The position numbers and the translations under genes were made by a program. This document shows, in pieces, positions 16,944 through 25,512 of a DNA stretch of 64,000 nucleotides; the stretch's first letter is position 1, and the number at the start of each line of letters is the position of its first letter. The notes beneath the pieces were generated by a model that worked only from the letters and a program-made list of their open reading frames with translations, did no database searches and was not told the DNA's origin. The DNA is from AC-43 sp963728855 (GTDB lineage: Bacteria > Actinomycetota > Actinomycetes > Mycobacteriales > Micromonosporaceae), in the NCBI GenBank assembly GCA_963728855.1, contig CAVSLN010000006.1:62001-126000 (forward strand). Reading direction: 5' to 3'.

Positions 16944-18050
16944 GTGAGATTCAACAAAGCCGGTGCCGGCCGGCTGGCCAGAAACACCCGGGTACGGCTG
17001 GTCGCCGTGCTCGTCAGCACGTTGGCTGTCGCCGGCGGGGTGTACGCGGCGGGTACCGCGCACGCCGACGAGGCCCCGTCGCTGGGCCAGGTGGTCCAGA
17101 TCGACTCCGGTGGTGCGGGCGACGGCACGTTCGCCGCGGACTCGTTCTTCACGGGTGGTATGACGGACGGCAACCACACGGGTTCCAACGGCAACCCGAA
17201 CTGGGCTCGTGCGGTGACTCACCCGATTCCGCAGGCGGAGTGGAACACGTTCCGTTACCTGGAGTCGACGTACCGGGTGCCGGGGCTGATCCCGGGTGCT
17301 TCATACCAGGTGCGGCTGTACTTCCTGGACTGGTACTGGACGAAGGTCGGTCAGCGGGTCTTCGATGTGCGCGTCAACGGTGGTGTGGTGCTGAAGGACT
17401 TCGACATCATCAAGGCCGCGGTCGATGTCGGTGGCGACGGTGGCCACCTCGGTGTGGAGCGTGACTTCACGGTTACCGCGGATGGGACCGGTGCGGTGAC
17501 CATCGACTTCGTGCGGGGCGCGGTGGACCAGCCGCTGGTCAACGCGATCGTGCTGGCACCGCCGGCCTCGCTCCAGATCGACTCCGGTGGTGCGGGCGAC
17601 GGCACGTTCGCCGCGGACTCGTTCTTCACGGGTGGTATGACGGACGGCAACCACACGGGTTCCAACGGCAACCCGAACTGGGCTCGTGCGGTGACTCACC
17701 CGATTCCGCAGGCGGAGTGGAACACGTTCCGTTACCTGGAGTCGACGTACCGGGTGCCGGGGCTGACTCCGGGTGCTTCATACCAGGTGCGGCTGTACTT
17801 CCTGGACTGGTACTGGACGAAGGTCGGTAAGCGGGTCTTCGATGTGAGCGTCAACGGTGCCGTGGTGCTGAAGGACTTCGACATCATCAAGGCCGCGGTC
17901 GATGTCGGTGGCGACGGTAGCTACCTCGGTGTGGAGCGTGACTTCACGGTTACCGCGGATGGGACCGGTGCGGTGACCATCGACTTCGTGCGGGGCGCGG
18001 TGGACCAGCCGTTGGTCAACGCGATCGTGCTGGTACCGCCGACCGCGTAG
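16944..18050 (+). CDS. Secreted protein with two near-identical malectin-like domains
   Basis: A 368-residue exported protein. The signal peptide spans about 1-42 (VRLVAVLVSTLAVAGGVYAAG, cleavage near AHA-DE). Two malectin/CBM-like beta-sandwich domains follow (about 52-208 and 211-367), each beginning QIDSGGAGDGTFAADSFF and containing YQVRLYFLDWYWTKVG and TVTADGTGAVTIDFVRG, as in malectin domains that bind carbohydrates. There is no catalytic domain. The two copies are nearly identical in DNA (477-bp period), so the duplication is recent or homogenised. Start GTG 16944 has GAGGAG upstream. Likely a cell-envelope or polysaccharide-binding lectin. Confidence 0.88.
   Translation: MRFNKAGAGRLARNTRVRLVAVLVSTLAVAGGVYAAGTAHADEAPSLGQVVQIDSGGAGDGTFAADSFFTGGMTDGNHTGSNGNPNWARAVTHPIPQAEWNTFRYLESTYRVPGLIPGASYQVRLYFLDWYWTKVGQRVFDVRVNGGVVLKDFDIIKAAVDVGGDGGHLGVERDFTVTADGTGAVTIDFVRGAVDQPLVNAIVLAPPASLQIDSGGAGDGTFAADSFFTGGMTDGNHTGSNGNPNWARAVTHPIPQAEWNTFRYLESTYRVPGLTPGASYQVRLYFLDWYWTKVGKRVFDVSVNGAVVLKDFDIIKAAVDVGGDGSYLGVERDFTVTADGTGAVTIDFVRGAVDQPLVNAIVLVPPTA
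17096..18049 (+). repeat. Two tandem 477-bp in-frame repeats
   Basis: Unit 1 at 17096-17572 and unit 2 at 17573-18049 are aligned without gaps (159 codons each). I see only about a dozen base differences, clustered near 17290-17300, 17350-17390, 17440-17450 and 17555-17575 and their counterparts. They encode the two malectin-like domains. Confidence 0.9.
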
Positions 18051-18065
18051 GGACGTAGGGACACA

Positions 18066-18100
18066 GCGTCGCGCCCCGGCTGCCCTCCGGGGCGCGACGC
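18066..18100 (+). terminator. Terminator after malectin-domain gene
   Basis: Perfect 14-bp stem GCGTCGCGCCCCGG / CCGGGGCGCGACGC with a 7-base loop, beginning 15 bases after the stop codon. Confidence 0.8.
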
Positions 18101-18187
18101 CGTTCGCTGGTGCGCGCTCGAACTGCCCGGGGAAACCTGCCGGGTTGGCGGGCCGGCTTTGAGCTTCAGCGGAAAGGGAGCAGCGGG

Positions 18188-18982
18188 CTGCACGAGGAGC
18201 GGGAGAGGTTGCGGGCCACCTTCGCTGAGGCGGCCGAGCTGTACGACCTTGCCCGGCCCGGATATCCGCCTCAGCTCTTCGAGGACCTTGCCGAGCTGGC
18301 CGGCATCGGGCCGGGCTGCCGGCTGCTGGAGATCGGGTGCGGGACCGGGCAGGCGACCGTACCGCTCGCGGAACGCGGGTGCCGCATCGTCGCCGTGGAG
18401 CTCGGTGCGCGGCTCGCCGAGGTGGCCCGGCGCAAGCTGGCCGGATACCCGGACGCCGAGGTGGTCACGGCCGCGTTCGAGGATTGGCCAGCGCCGCCGG
18501 GCTCGTTCGACGTGGTCCTGGCGGCCACCGCCTTCCACTGGATAGACCCAGCGGTACGGGTAGCCAAGTCCGCCGACATCCTGCGTCCCGGCGGTGCCCT
18601 GGCTACCATCGCGACGCACCACATCGAGGGCGGGTCCTGGATATCCGCGTTCTTCGCGGATATCCAGGACTGCTACGAGCGTTTCGATCCGGCGACCCCG
18701 CCCGGCCTCCGTTTGCAGTCCGCCGCGGACATCCCGTACGACCCGGAGGAACTGCCCGGCTTCGCCCCGCCCGAGTTCCGCCGCTACGAGTGGGAGCTGC
18801 CGTACCGTACGGACGAGTACCTGGACCTTCTGCTGACGTACTCCGGTCACCGCGCCCTGCCGGCCCCGGCCCGCGCCGGCCTGCTGGCCTGCATCGCCAA
18901 CCTGATCGACAGCCGATACGCCGGCCGGATCGTCAAGCGCTACCTCACCGAGCTACGCGTGGCCCGGCGGCTGCCGGAGTAG
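18188..18982 (+). CDS. Class I SAM-dependent methyltransferase
   Basis: A ~264-residue methyltransferase with Rossmann motif I LLEIGCGTGQATVPLAERG, motif II VAVELGARLAEVARRKL, an AFEDWPAP acidic loop, FDVVLAATAFHWIDP (motif IV) and LRPGGALATI (motif V). The N-terminus RATFAEAAELYDLARPGYP is typical of the family. The start is uncertain: CTG at 18188 has AAAGGGAG 7 bases upstream and gives the expected length; TTG 18209 and GTG 18110 are alternatives. The substrate is unknown. Confidence 0.82.
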   Translation: MHEERERLRATFAEAAELYDLARPGYPPQLFEDLAELAGIGPGCRLLEIGCGTGQATVPLAERGCRIVAVELGARLAEVARRKLAGYPDAEVVTAAFEDWPAPPGSFDVVLAATAFHWIDPAVRVAKSADILRPGGALATIATHHIEGGSWISAFFADIQDCYERFDPATPPGLRLQSAADIPYDPEELPGFAPPEFRRYEWELPYRTDEYLDLLLTYSGHRALPAPARAGLLACIANLIDSRYAGRIVKRYLTELRVARRLPE

Positions 18983-19175
18983 GGATTTCGGGCTCCAATT
19001 GCGTCCGCTAATAGCACATGTAATTGTATGGAAACCAGCCTGCCAAAAGAGCGGGGACCGGCAGGAACCCGCAAACGCGCGTTCCTCGGACGATGACCGC
19101 ACTTAGGATTCCCACAGCTTGACGACAAGGCGGTAGCCTGCCCAAGCGAATCGGGCGATCACCTGGGGAGAACAC

Positions 19176-20594
19176 GTGGCGATGTCAGACATCGATGTGG
19201 CGGCCCCAGCCACCTGGACACATGTGGCATTGCAAGGAACTCCTGGCTTGAGTCCGCCGCCGGCCTCGTTGTGGGATTCCTGGGAGGTGCGCCAGGCGGT
19301 CGCACACGGGTCTCCTGGTGCCATCATCGCCATTGCCCGACAGGCACATGGTCTGCACCAGGAACGGCTTGGCGCGATGGCGGGCTTCTCCCAGTCTTCG
19401 ATCTCCCGGCTGGAATCGGGCGGCAATCTCGCCTTCGATGTACGGGTACTGAGGATCTTCCAGCGGCTCCTCGGCATTCCGCCGCGTCTGCTCGGCCTGT
19501 CGGACAACACCGCCCCGTTGCTGGCCGGTGACGGGCAGCGACTCCTCGGACCGGTCGGGGTGGACGAGATCACCCTCCACGGCCGGACCGCCGACGGCCT
19601 GTTCGTACCGGTGGCTGTCGATCGCCATACCTTGCTCGCCGCATGCATGTCGTCTGTTCTCGGTGCGGAGACGATCGACCTGTCGAGCGCCGTAGGCGAG
19701 AACAACCCGATCGATCCTGATGTGGTCCGCCGGCTCCGGGTGGTCCGTCGCCTGTTGAATGAGTCGAAAATGTGGCTGGGTCCGGCCAATTTGGCACCCG
19801 CGGTGCACCAGATATACACCCTCAGCGACCGGATGCGCCGATCCGCGACGGGCCGCCTGCGCCGGGAACTGCTCGATGTCGCTGGGGTGTACGCCGAGTT
19901 CTCCGGTTGGCTGCGCCAGGCGGTCGGTGACATCCAGGGCGCAGTCGAGTGGACCGAACGGGCGTTACAGCAGGCGCACGCCGCCGACAACGGCAACCTT
20001 GTCGCCTACGTCTACTTTCGTATGGGCCAGCTCGCCGAGGTGCAAGGCGACACCGACCGGGTGATCGGGCTGGCCCGTGCCGCCCAGCGCGAGCGTGACC
20101 TTTCCCCTGAGGTACGGGCAATAGCGCTGCACCAGGAGGCCAGTGGCCACGCGGTTGCCGGAGACGTCAACGCCTGCCTCAAGAAGCTCGAGGAAGCTTC
20201 GGCAATGACCCGGGACGCGCATCGGCAAAGGACCGACGAGTACCAGGTCGGCTCCTTTTGCGACCAGCGCTACAGCGACCTGTGCAGGGCCGGGTGCCTC
20301 CTCGAACTGGGGAGCCTGCGGGACGCGGTCGCCATTTACGAGGACGAGCAGCTGGGTCGCGGTATGGACTGCGGGTGGGAGCAACTGCAGATGGCGAAGC
20401 TGGCGCGTGCCTATGCGGCGAGTGGGGAGCCCGAACACGCCGCCGCGCTCGGTTTTCAGGCCCTCGCAATGAGCCGGAACCACCGCTCGGCCCTGGTCTT
20501 TGGCGAGCTGCGCCGGCTCGACAAATGGTCGGATGTTCCGGCCATCGCCGCGCTCGCCGACGCCCTGAGTGCGGCTGAGCCCCGCGACACCTGA
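19176..20594 (+). CDS. XRE-family regulator with TPR-like C-terminus
   Basis: A 472-residue protein: HTH of the XRE/Cro type at about 45-105 (AIARQAHGLHQERLGAMAGF, SQSSISRLESGG), a linker, then helical TPR-like repeats to the end (GWLRQAVGDIQGAVEWTERA, YVYFRMGQLAEVQGDTDRV, AYAASGEPEHAAALGFQAL). This architecture is frequent in actinomycetes, where such proteins regulate development, conjugative elements or specialised metabolism. GTG 19176 follows GGGGAG at 5 bases. The upstream 190 bp is relatively AT-rich and holds its promoter. Two small overlapping genes follow. Confidence 0.85.
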   Translation: MAMSDIDVAAPATWTHVALQGTPGLSPPPASLWDSWEVRQAVAHGSPGAIIAIARQAHGLHQERLGAMAGFSQSSISRLESGGNLAFDVRVLRIFQRLLGIPPRLLGLSDNTAPLLAGDGQRLLGPVGVDEITLHGRTADGLFVPVAVDRHTLLAACMSSVLGAETIDLSSAVGENNPIDPDVVRRLRVVRRLLNESKMWLGPANLAPAVHQIYTLSDRMRRSATGRLRRELLDVAGVYAEFSGWLRQAVGDIQGAVEWTERALQQAHAADNGNLVAYVYFRMGQLAEVQGDTDRVIGLARAAQRERDLSPEVRAIALHQEASGHAVAGDVNACLKKLEEASAMTRDAHRQRTDEYQVGSFCDQRYSDLCRAGCLLELGSLRDAVAIYEDEQLGRGMDCGWEQLQMAKLARAYAASGEPEHAAALGFQALAMSRNHRSALVFGELRRLDKWSDVPAIAALADALSAAEPRDT

Positions 20595-20690
20595 CGCGGC
20601 AAGGCGCCACATGGATTCAGATCCCGCATAGCGAACCCGGAAGCCGAATCCGCACATCCCGGGCGCCCCGCGTGGGTTCAAACTCTGCCC

Positions 20691-20969
20691 ATGCCTGAAA
20701 CTCGATCGAGTGGCTGGAGTGGCCGGGTACGGTGGGTGAATTGCTACTGCGACCAGGCGCTCAACCAGCGTCTGACGGATCTCTTCCCCATTCGCGGCTT
20801 CGGCAACCCGTACATGTCCAGGGCAGTACCGGTCGCTAGCTGTATTCCGCTGCTGGTCATCAGCGACCGAGACGAGGTTGTCATGTGCTTCGTCCTGGAG
20901 GTCCACCCTGCCGAGACGTACGAGGGCCGCCATCGGACTCCACGTCGAAGGAATGCTCACGCGATATGA
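20691..20969 (+). CDS. Small hypothetical protein
   Basis: A 92-residue frame with no recognised domain; the middle part (VASCIPLLVISDRDEVVMCF) could form a small beta sheet, and the C-terminus is basic. Support is modest: it is same-strand with the XRE gene and its stop lies 12 bases upstream of the next small gene's start. No clear ribosome binding site precedes ATG 20691, so the true start may differ. Confidence 0.4.
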   Translation: MPETRSSGWSGRVRWVNCYCDQALNQRLTDLFPIRGFGNPYMSRAVPVASCIPLLVISDRDEVVMCFVLEVHPAETYEGRHRTPRRRNAHAI

Positions 20970-20980
20970 CAGGAGAGTCA

Positions 20981-21160
20981 ATGCCGATTTCGCCAGCACC
21001 AGAGCTTGAATACGACGAGGAGGATCATGGCGAGGACCCGCAACGAGCCTCATCCAACGCGCGGCGCTATCCGCGCCACGTCGTGATCATCGGGTACCTG
21101 ACCGCGTTGGGTACCGCGATGGCCGGCTTGGCCGCGTTGTTGGCGATCGTCCTCCGCTAG
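20981..21160 (+). CDS. Small single-pass membrane protein
   Basis: A 59-residue protein starting MPISPAPELEYDEE, with an acidic N-terminus, a basic patch (NARRYPRH) and one C-terminal helix (VVIIGYLTALGTAMAGLAALLAIVL). The start at 20981 is supported by AGGAG at 20971-20975. It overlaps or abuts the preceding small frame and probably belongs with the XRE-TPR regulator. Function unknown. Confidence 0.6.
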   Translation: MPISPAPELEYDEEDHGEDPQRASSNARRYPRHVVIIGYLTALGTAMAGLAALLAIVLR

Positions 21161-21250
21161 CCGCCGTCTGCGACATGCGCGACAGCCCTGCGACGCCACC
21201 TGGAGGCAGGCCCATGGGCGACTGCGCCGAACCGAGTCCGGAAGGTCAAT

Positions 21251-21278
21251 GCCGGGCTGGTCGATCGACCAGCCCGGC
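21251..21278. terminator. 28-bp perfect palindrome, bidirectional terminator
   Basis: GCCGGGCTGGTCGA joined directly to its reverse complement. It lies between the forward small genes and the reverse-strand tRNA-Ser, and could terminate both. Confidence 0.75.
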
Positions 21279-21295
21279 GTCTTGCCTGGTCAGGG

Positions 21296-21383
21296 TGGCG
21301 GAGGATACGAGATTCGAACTCGTGAGGGTGTTACCCCAACACGCTTTCCAAGCGTGCGCCCTAGGCCTCTAGGCGAATCCTCC
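21296..21383 (-). tRNA. tRNA-Ser (GGA)
   Basis: Class II tRNA on the reverse strand. Acceptor GGAGGAT pairs with ATCCTCC; anticodon arm CACGC-TTGGAAA-GCGTG gives anticodon GGA (21347-21349); long variable arm; T-arm CGAGTTCGAATCTCG. Discriminator G, and CCA is encoded (21296-21298 on this strand). Confidence 0.97.
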
Positions 21384-21433
21384 GGGGACGAGGATACCCA
21401 ACCGTGTGGCCCGGGCACGAGCGGGTACAGTTG

Positions 21434-21530
21434 CCGGAGCCCCTCGTGCGGCGCGTACCCCGTGAACCTCCCCAGGGCCGGAAGGCAGCAAGGATAAGCG
21501 GGCTCTGGCGGGTGCACGGGGGGCCCTTCG
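21434..21530 (+). ncRNA. ffs: Signal recognition particle RNA (4.5S type)
   Basis: The universally conserved SRP domain IV is present: GAACCTCCCCAGGGCCGGAA and GGCAGCAAGGATAAGCGGG, forming the asymmetric and symmetric loops bound by Ffh, with a GGAA tetraloop. The outer stem is CCCCTCGTGC near 21440 paired with GCACGGGGG near 21514. Ends are approximate. Position between tRNA-Ser and dnaX is the usual actinobacterial site. Confidence 0.92.
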
Positions 21531-21583
21531 CGTCCTGGTACGGCCACCGTGGTTCCGTCAGACCCGGGGGGTAGCTTGTACGC

Positions 21584-23989
21584 GTGGCACTGGCGCTGTA
21601 CCGCAAGTACCGGCCGCGCACGTTTGCCGAGGTCATCGGGCAGGAGCACGTCACCGAGCCGCTGATGCAGGCACTGCGCAGCGGCCGGCTCAACCACGCG
21701 TACCTCTTCTCCGGGCCTCGCGGGTGCGGCAAGACGAGCAGCGCCCGGATCCTCGCCCGCTCGCTCAACTGTGAAAAGGGGCCCACCCCCGAGCCGTGTG
21801 GCACGTGTGACTCCTGCGTCGCGCTGGCGCCCGACGGGCCGGGCTCGATCGACGTGATCGAGATCGACGCGGCCTCGCACGGCGGCGTCGACGATGCCCG
21901 CGACCTGCGTGAGCGGGCGATCTTCGCGCCGGTCGCCAGCCGGTTCAAGGTGTACGTGATCGACGAGGCCCACATGGTCTCCTCGGCCGGGTTCAACGCG
22001 CTGCTCAAGCTCGTCGAGGAGCCGCCGGAGTACGTCAAGTTCGTGTTCGCGACGACCGAGCCGGATAAGGTGCTCGGGACGATCAAGTCCCGTACCCACC
22101 ACTACCCCTTTCGGCTCATCCCGCCCGGGGTGCTGCGGCCCTACCTGGAGCAGCTGTGCGCGCGCGAGGACGTGACCGTCGAGCCGGGGGTGTTTCCCCT
22201 GGTCGTACGGGCCGGCGGCGGGTCGGCTCGGGACTCCCTGTCCGTCCTCGACCAGCTGATCGCCGGAGCCGGTGCCGAGGGGGTCACCTACGCCCGGGCG
22301 GTCGCCCTGCTCGGGGTCACCGACGTCGCGCTGATCGACGAGATGTGCGACGCGCTCGCGGCCGGTGACGGAGCGGCCGCGTTCGCGACGGTCGACCGGG
22401 TGGCCGAGGCCGGGCACGACCCGCGCCGGTTCGCCAGCGACCTGCTGGAGCGGCTGCGCGACCTGATCGTCCTGCAGCAGGTACCCGACGCGGCCGCGAA
22501 GGGACTGCTCGATGCACCCGACGACGAGCTGGCCCGGATGGCGTTGCAGGCGCCGCGGTTCGGCGCCGCGACGCTCTCCCGGATGGCCGACATCGTCCAC
22601 AATGGACTGACCGAGATGCGGGGCACCACCGCCCCGCGACTTCTGCTCGAGCTGATCTCCGCGCGCATGCTGCTGCCGGGTGCCGACGACTCCGCCGGCG
22701 CGCTCCTGCAGCGGCTCGAACGGATGGAGCGCCGGCTCGCCGTCAGCGGCGGGGCGCCCCCGGAGCCGCCGCCCGGCCCGGCGCCGCCGGCCCCGCCTCC
22801 AGCGCCGGCCGGGCCCGCCCCGCCGGCCGGGCCCGCCCTGCCCGTAGCGCCGCCCACGGCGGCAGCGGCGACACCCGCCGACCCAGCGTCCGAGATCTTG
22901 GACGCCAGCACTCCCCAGAGGGGGTCGCCGCGTTCAAGATCTAGGTCGGCCCCCGACGCGGCTGAGCCGGGCGGCGGCACGCCCGGGCCGACCTCCCGCC
23001 CGCCGGAGACCGGCGGTGGCACGCCGGGCCCGAGCGGCGGCACGCCGGAGCCGAGCGCCTACTCACCCCCGCCCAGCGCCTACTCGCCCGGGCCGAGTAC
23101 CAGCACGCCGGCGACGGGCGTTGGCCGCCCGGATGGCGCCACGGCCAGCACGCCGGATCTAGCCGGCGGCCCCACGACCACGAGCGAGCCCCGGCCGGCG
23201 GGAGTGCTGGACGCGCAGGCGGTCCGCCGGGTGTGGGACGAGATCCTCGGGTACGTGGGCCGCAAGAGCCGGCGCGCCGCGGCCGTGGCCCGGGAGGCGA
23301 CCGTACGGGAGGTGGACGGGCCCACGCTCGTCCTGCTCTTCAAACACCAGGTCCACGCGACGATGCTCGCGGGCGGACCCGAGCTGCTGATCGAAGCGGT
23401 GTACGAGGTGCTCGGCGCACCGGCACCGGGCGCCTCCTGGCAGGTGAGGTGCGAGGTCACCGGCCAGGGACCGGGGAGCGGTGGGGTGGCGGCGCCGGTG
23501 CCGCCCGTACCCCCGGGTCCGAAGGAGACCGGCGGCTGGCCCGCCACCGCCCAGCCCGGCGGCGCCGGCCGGACCGACCCGGAGCCGCCACCGCCCAGCC
23601 CGCCTCCCGTGGAGAGCAAGCCGGCGGGAGTCAGCAAGCCGGCGGGAGTCAGTAAGACGGCGGCGCTCAGCAAGCCGGCCCCGGCTCCCCGCCGCGGCTC
23701 GGCCAGCCGGCAGGGCAGCGGCACCACGGCCCGGAAGGGCGGCGCAACCAACGGCGCCCGGAGCGCGGTCGCGGATGTACCGCCGCCGAATGACCCGCCC
23801 TACGACCCGGACTACGACCCACCGGTACGCGACAGCGGCGGGTACGAGGGGTTCGACCCGGGTGACGAGCCGCTTGACGAGGTGGTCGACGAGCAGGCAG
23901 CCCGGCAGACCAGCGAGCAGCAGGCGCTGCACCTGCTCCAGCAGGCGCTGGGCGCGGAGAAGATCGGCGAGCTGGACCCGTCCAAGTGA
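21584..23989 (+). CDS. dnaX: DNA polymerase III subunit gamma/tau
   Basis: An 801-residue clamp-loader subunit. AAA+ motor: Walker A GPRGCGKTS (44-52), zinc-finger cysteines Cys63, Cys72, Cys75, Cys78, Walker B/sensor DEAHMVSSAGFNALLK, sensor-1 FATTEPDKV. Residues about 390-545 and 630-740 are long Pro/Gly/Ala-rich linkers, flanking a conserved block (VRRVWDEILGYVGRKSRRAAA, about 545-625) as in other actinobacterial tau proteins. No poly-A slippery site is visible, so a frameshifted short gamma form is not supported. GTG start (MALALYRKYRPRTF). Confidence 0.96.
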   Translation: MALALYRKYRPRTFAEVIGQEHVTEPLMQALRSGRLNHAYLFSGPRGCGKTSSARILARSLNCEKGPTPEPCGTCDSCVALAPDGPGSIDVIEIDAASHGGVDDARDLRERAIFAPVASRFKVYVIDEAHMVSSAGFNALLKLVEEPPEYVKFVFATTEPDKVLGTIKSRTHHYPFRLIPPGVLRPYLEQLCAREDVTVEPGVFPLVVRAGGGSARDSLSVLDQLIAGAGAEGVTYARAVALLGVTDVALIDEMCDALAAGDGAAAFATVDRVAEAGHDPRRFASDLLERLRDLIVLQQVPDAAAKGLLDAPDDELARMALQAPRFGAATLSRMADIVHNGLTEMRGTTAPRLLLELISARMLLPGADDSAGALLQRLERMERRLAVSGGAPPEPPPGPAPPAPPPAPAGPAPPAGPALPVAPPTAAAATPADPASEILDASTPQRGSPRSRSRSAPDAAEPGGGTPGPTSRPPETGGGTPGPSGGTPEPSAYSPPPSAYSPGPSTSTPATGVGRPDGATASTPDLAGGPTTTSEPRPAGVLDAQAVRRVWDEILGYVGRKSRRAAAVAREATVREVDGPTLVLLFKHQVHATMLAGGPELLIEAVYEVLGAPAPGASWQVRCEVTGQGPGSGGVAAPVPPVPPGPKETGGWPATAQPGGAGRTDPEPPPPSPPPVESKPAGVSKPAGVSKTAALSKPAPAPRRGSASRQGSGTTARKGGATNGARSAVADVPPPNDPPYDPDYDPPVRDSGGYEGFDPGDEPLDEVVDEQAARQTSEQQALHLLQQALGAEKIGELDPSK

Positions 23990-24000
23990 GGCCGGCCAAC

Positions 24001-24210
24001 TGACGAACGCTGGCTGGTAGTCGCTCCGACAAGCTGCGCGACTGACGAACGCTGGCCGGTAGTCGCTCCGACAAGCTGCGCGACTGACGAACGCTGGCTG
24101 GTAGTCGCTCCGACAAGCTGCGCGACTGACGAACGCTGGCTGGTAGTCGCTCCGACAAGCTGCGCGACTGACGAACGCTGGCTGGTAGTCGCTCCGACAA
24201 GCTGCGCGAC
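24001..24210. repeat. Five tandem 42-bp repeats between dnaX and ybaB
   Basis: Units 24001-24042, 24043-24084, 24085-24126, 24127-24168 and 24169-24210 each start TGACGAACGCTGGCTGGTAG and end with GCTGCGCGAC. They are identical except for one T-to-C change in unit 2. Each unit contains an imperfect inverted repeat (AGTCGC ... GCGCGACT). There are no spacers, so it is a minisatellite, not CRISPR. It fills the gap between the dnaX stop and the ybaB leader. Confidence 0.95.
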
Positions 24211-24245
24211 TAGGCTGGCCAGCAACCCGTTGAAGAGGAGACGAC

Positions 24246-24590
24246 GTGCGCCCCGGTGGACAGCCCAACCTCCAGCAGCTCATGAAGCAGGCGCAGAAGA
24301 TGCAGCAGCAGGTGGCCTCGGCACAGGCAGAGCTGGCCGAGGCGGAGCTGACGGGTACGGCCGGCGGCGGCCTCGTCACCGTGACGATGAACGGGACCGG
24401 CGAGGTGACCGCGGTGCGCATCGACCCGAAGGCGGTCGACCCGGACGACGTCGAGACCCTGGAAGACCTGGTGCTGGCCGCGCTGCACAACGTTGCCGAG
24501 GCGGTACGCGAGCTGACCGAGGAGAAGATGGGTCCGCTCACCTCCGGCCTCGGTGGGCTGGGCGGCGGCCTGGGCCTGCCCGGCTTCTAG
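24246..24590 (+). CDS. YbaB/EbfC-family nucleoid-associated protein
   Basis: A 114-residue DNA-binding protein. The N-terminal helix LQQLMKQAQKMQQQVASAQAEL and the core GGGLVTVTMNGTGEVTAVRIDP are diagnostic, followed by DVETLEDLVLAALHNVAEAV. GTG start with GAAGAGGAG 6 bases upstream. It precedes recR by 11 bp, the conserved dnaX-ybaB-recR order, suggesting an operon for recombination and repair. Confidence 0.94.
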   Translation: MRPGGQPNLQQLMKQAQKMQQQVASAQAELAEAELTGTAGGGLVTVTMNGTGEVTAVRIDPKAVDPDDVETLEDLVLAALHNVAEAVRELTEEKMGPLTSGLGGLGGGLGLPGF

Positions 24591-24601
24591 CGCGGCCGCA
24601 G

Positions 24602-25195
24602 ATGTACGAAGGCGCCATCCAGGACCTGATCGACGAGCTCGGCCGGCTGCCTGGCATCGGGCCGAAGAGTGCCCAGCGGATCGCGTTCCACGTCCTGTCG
24701 TCCGACCCGGCCGACGTGAAGCGGCTGGCCGCGGCGCTGCAACGGGTCAAGGAGCTGGTGCGCTTCTGCACGACCTGCTTCAACGTCGCCGAGGCCGAAC
24801 AGTGCCGGATCTGCCGGGACCCGCGCCGTACGGACGAGGTGCTCTGCGTCGTCGAGGAGCCCAAGGACGTGGTGGCGATCGAGCGTACCGGCGAGTTCCG
24901 GGGCCGGTACCACGTGCTCGGCGGGGCGATCAACCCGCTTGAGGGCATCGGCCCGGATCACCTGCGCATCCGGGAGCTGATGGCGCGGCTGGCCGGCGGG
25001 GCGATCAAGGAGCTGATCCTGGCCACCGACCCGAATACGGAGGGCGAGGCGACCGCGACCTACCTGGCGCTGATGGTCAAGCCGATGGGGATCGCGGTGA
25101 CCCGGCTGGCCAGCGGCCTGCCCGTTGGCGGCGACCTGGAGTATGCCGACGAGATCACGCTGGGCCGCGCCTTCGAGGGCCGCCGGGCGGTCTGA
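24602..25195 (+). CDS. recR: Recombination protein RecR
   Basis: A 197-residue component of the RecFOR pathway. HhH at the N-terminus (LIDELGRLPGIGPKSAQRIAFH), zinc finger CTTC...CRIC, Toprim domain (EVLCVVEEPKDVVAIERTGEF, ATDPNTEGEATATYLA) and C-terminal Walker-B-like segment. ATG 24602 gives the family N-terminus MYEGAIQDLIDEL; an open frame continues upstream through ybaB but is not coding. Confidence 0.96.
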   Translation: MYEGAIQDLIDELGRLPGIGPKSAQRIAFHVLSSDPADVKRLAAALQRVKELVRFCTTCFNVAEAEQCRICRDPRRTDEVLCVVEEPKDVVAIERTGEFRGRYHVLGGAINPLEGIGPDHLRIRELMARLAGGAIKELILATDPNTEGEATATYLALMVKPMGIAVTRLASGLPVGGDLEYADEITLGRAFEGRRAV

Positions 25196-25512
25196 CGCCG
25201 CCGGCGAGCGGGGCCGGCGTCTCGGCGGAGGCGCCGTACCCGAGCTGGCGCGCCCTACGCCGCCGGGCGCGGCCCGCCGAGTGAGCCAAGTCACGGTATT
25301 GCAGCAAACCCTCTGCTTCGGTTCCCCGATGTCACATCGCCGGATTACTGTGCCGCTACTTCCTCGGTATCGACCGCGATGCCAAGGACGGGCGACGGCG
25401 CCCGAAGGGTGGCGTCGGAAAACTGTCGGCGCCGAGGCGGCGCCACGAAGGAACCGGCCGCCGGACGAACCCGCGCGGTACGGGGCCTTCGACGCGTGAG
25501 GCAGGGGTGAGA

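Noticed and set aside
21584..23989. Programmed frameshift producing a gamma form of DnaX
   Set aside because: No A-rich slippery heptamer or downstream structure is evident in the GC-rich sequence.
24001..24210. CRISPR-like array
   Set aside because: The 42-bp units are contiguous with no unique spacers, and no cas genes are near; it is a minisatellite.
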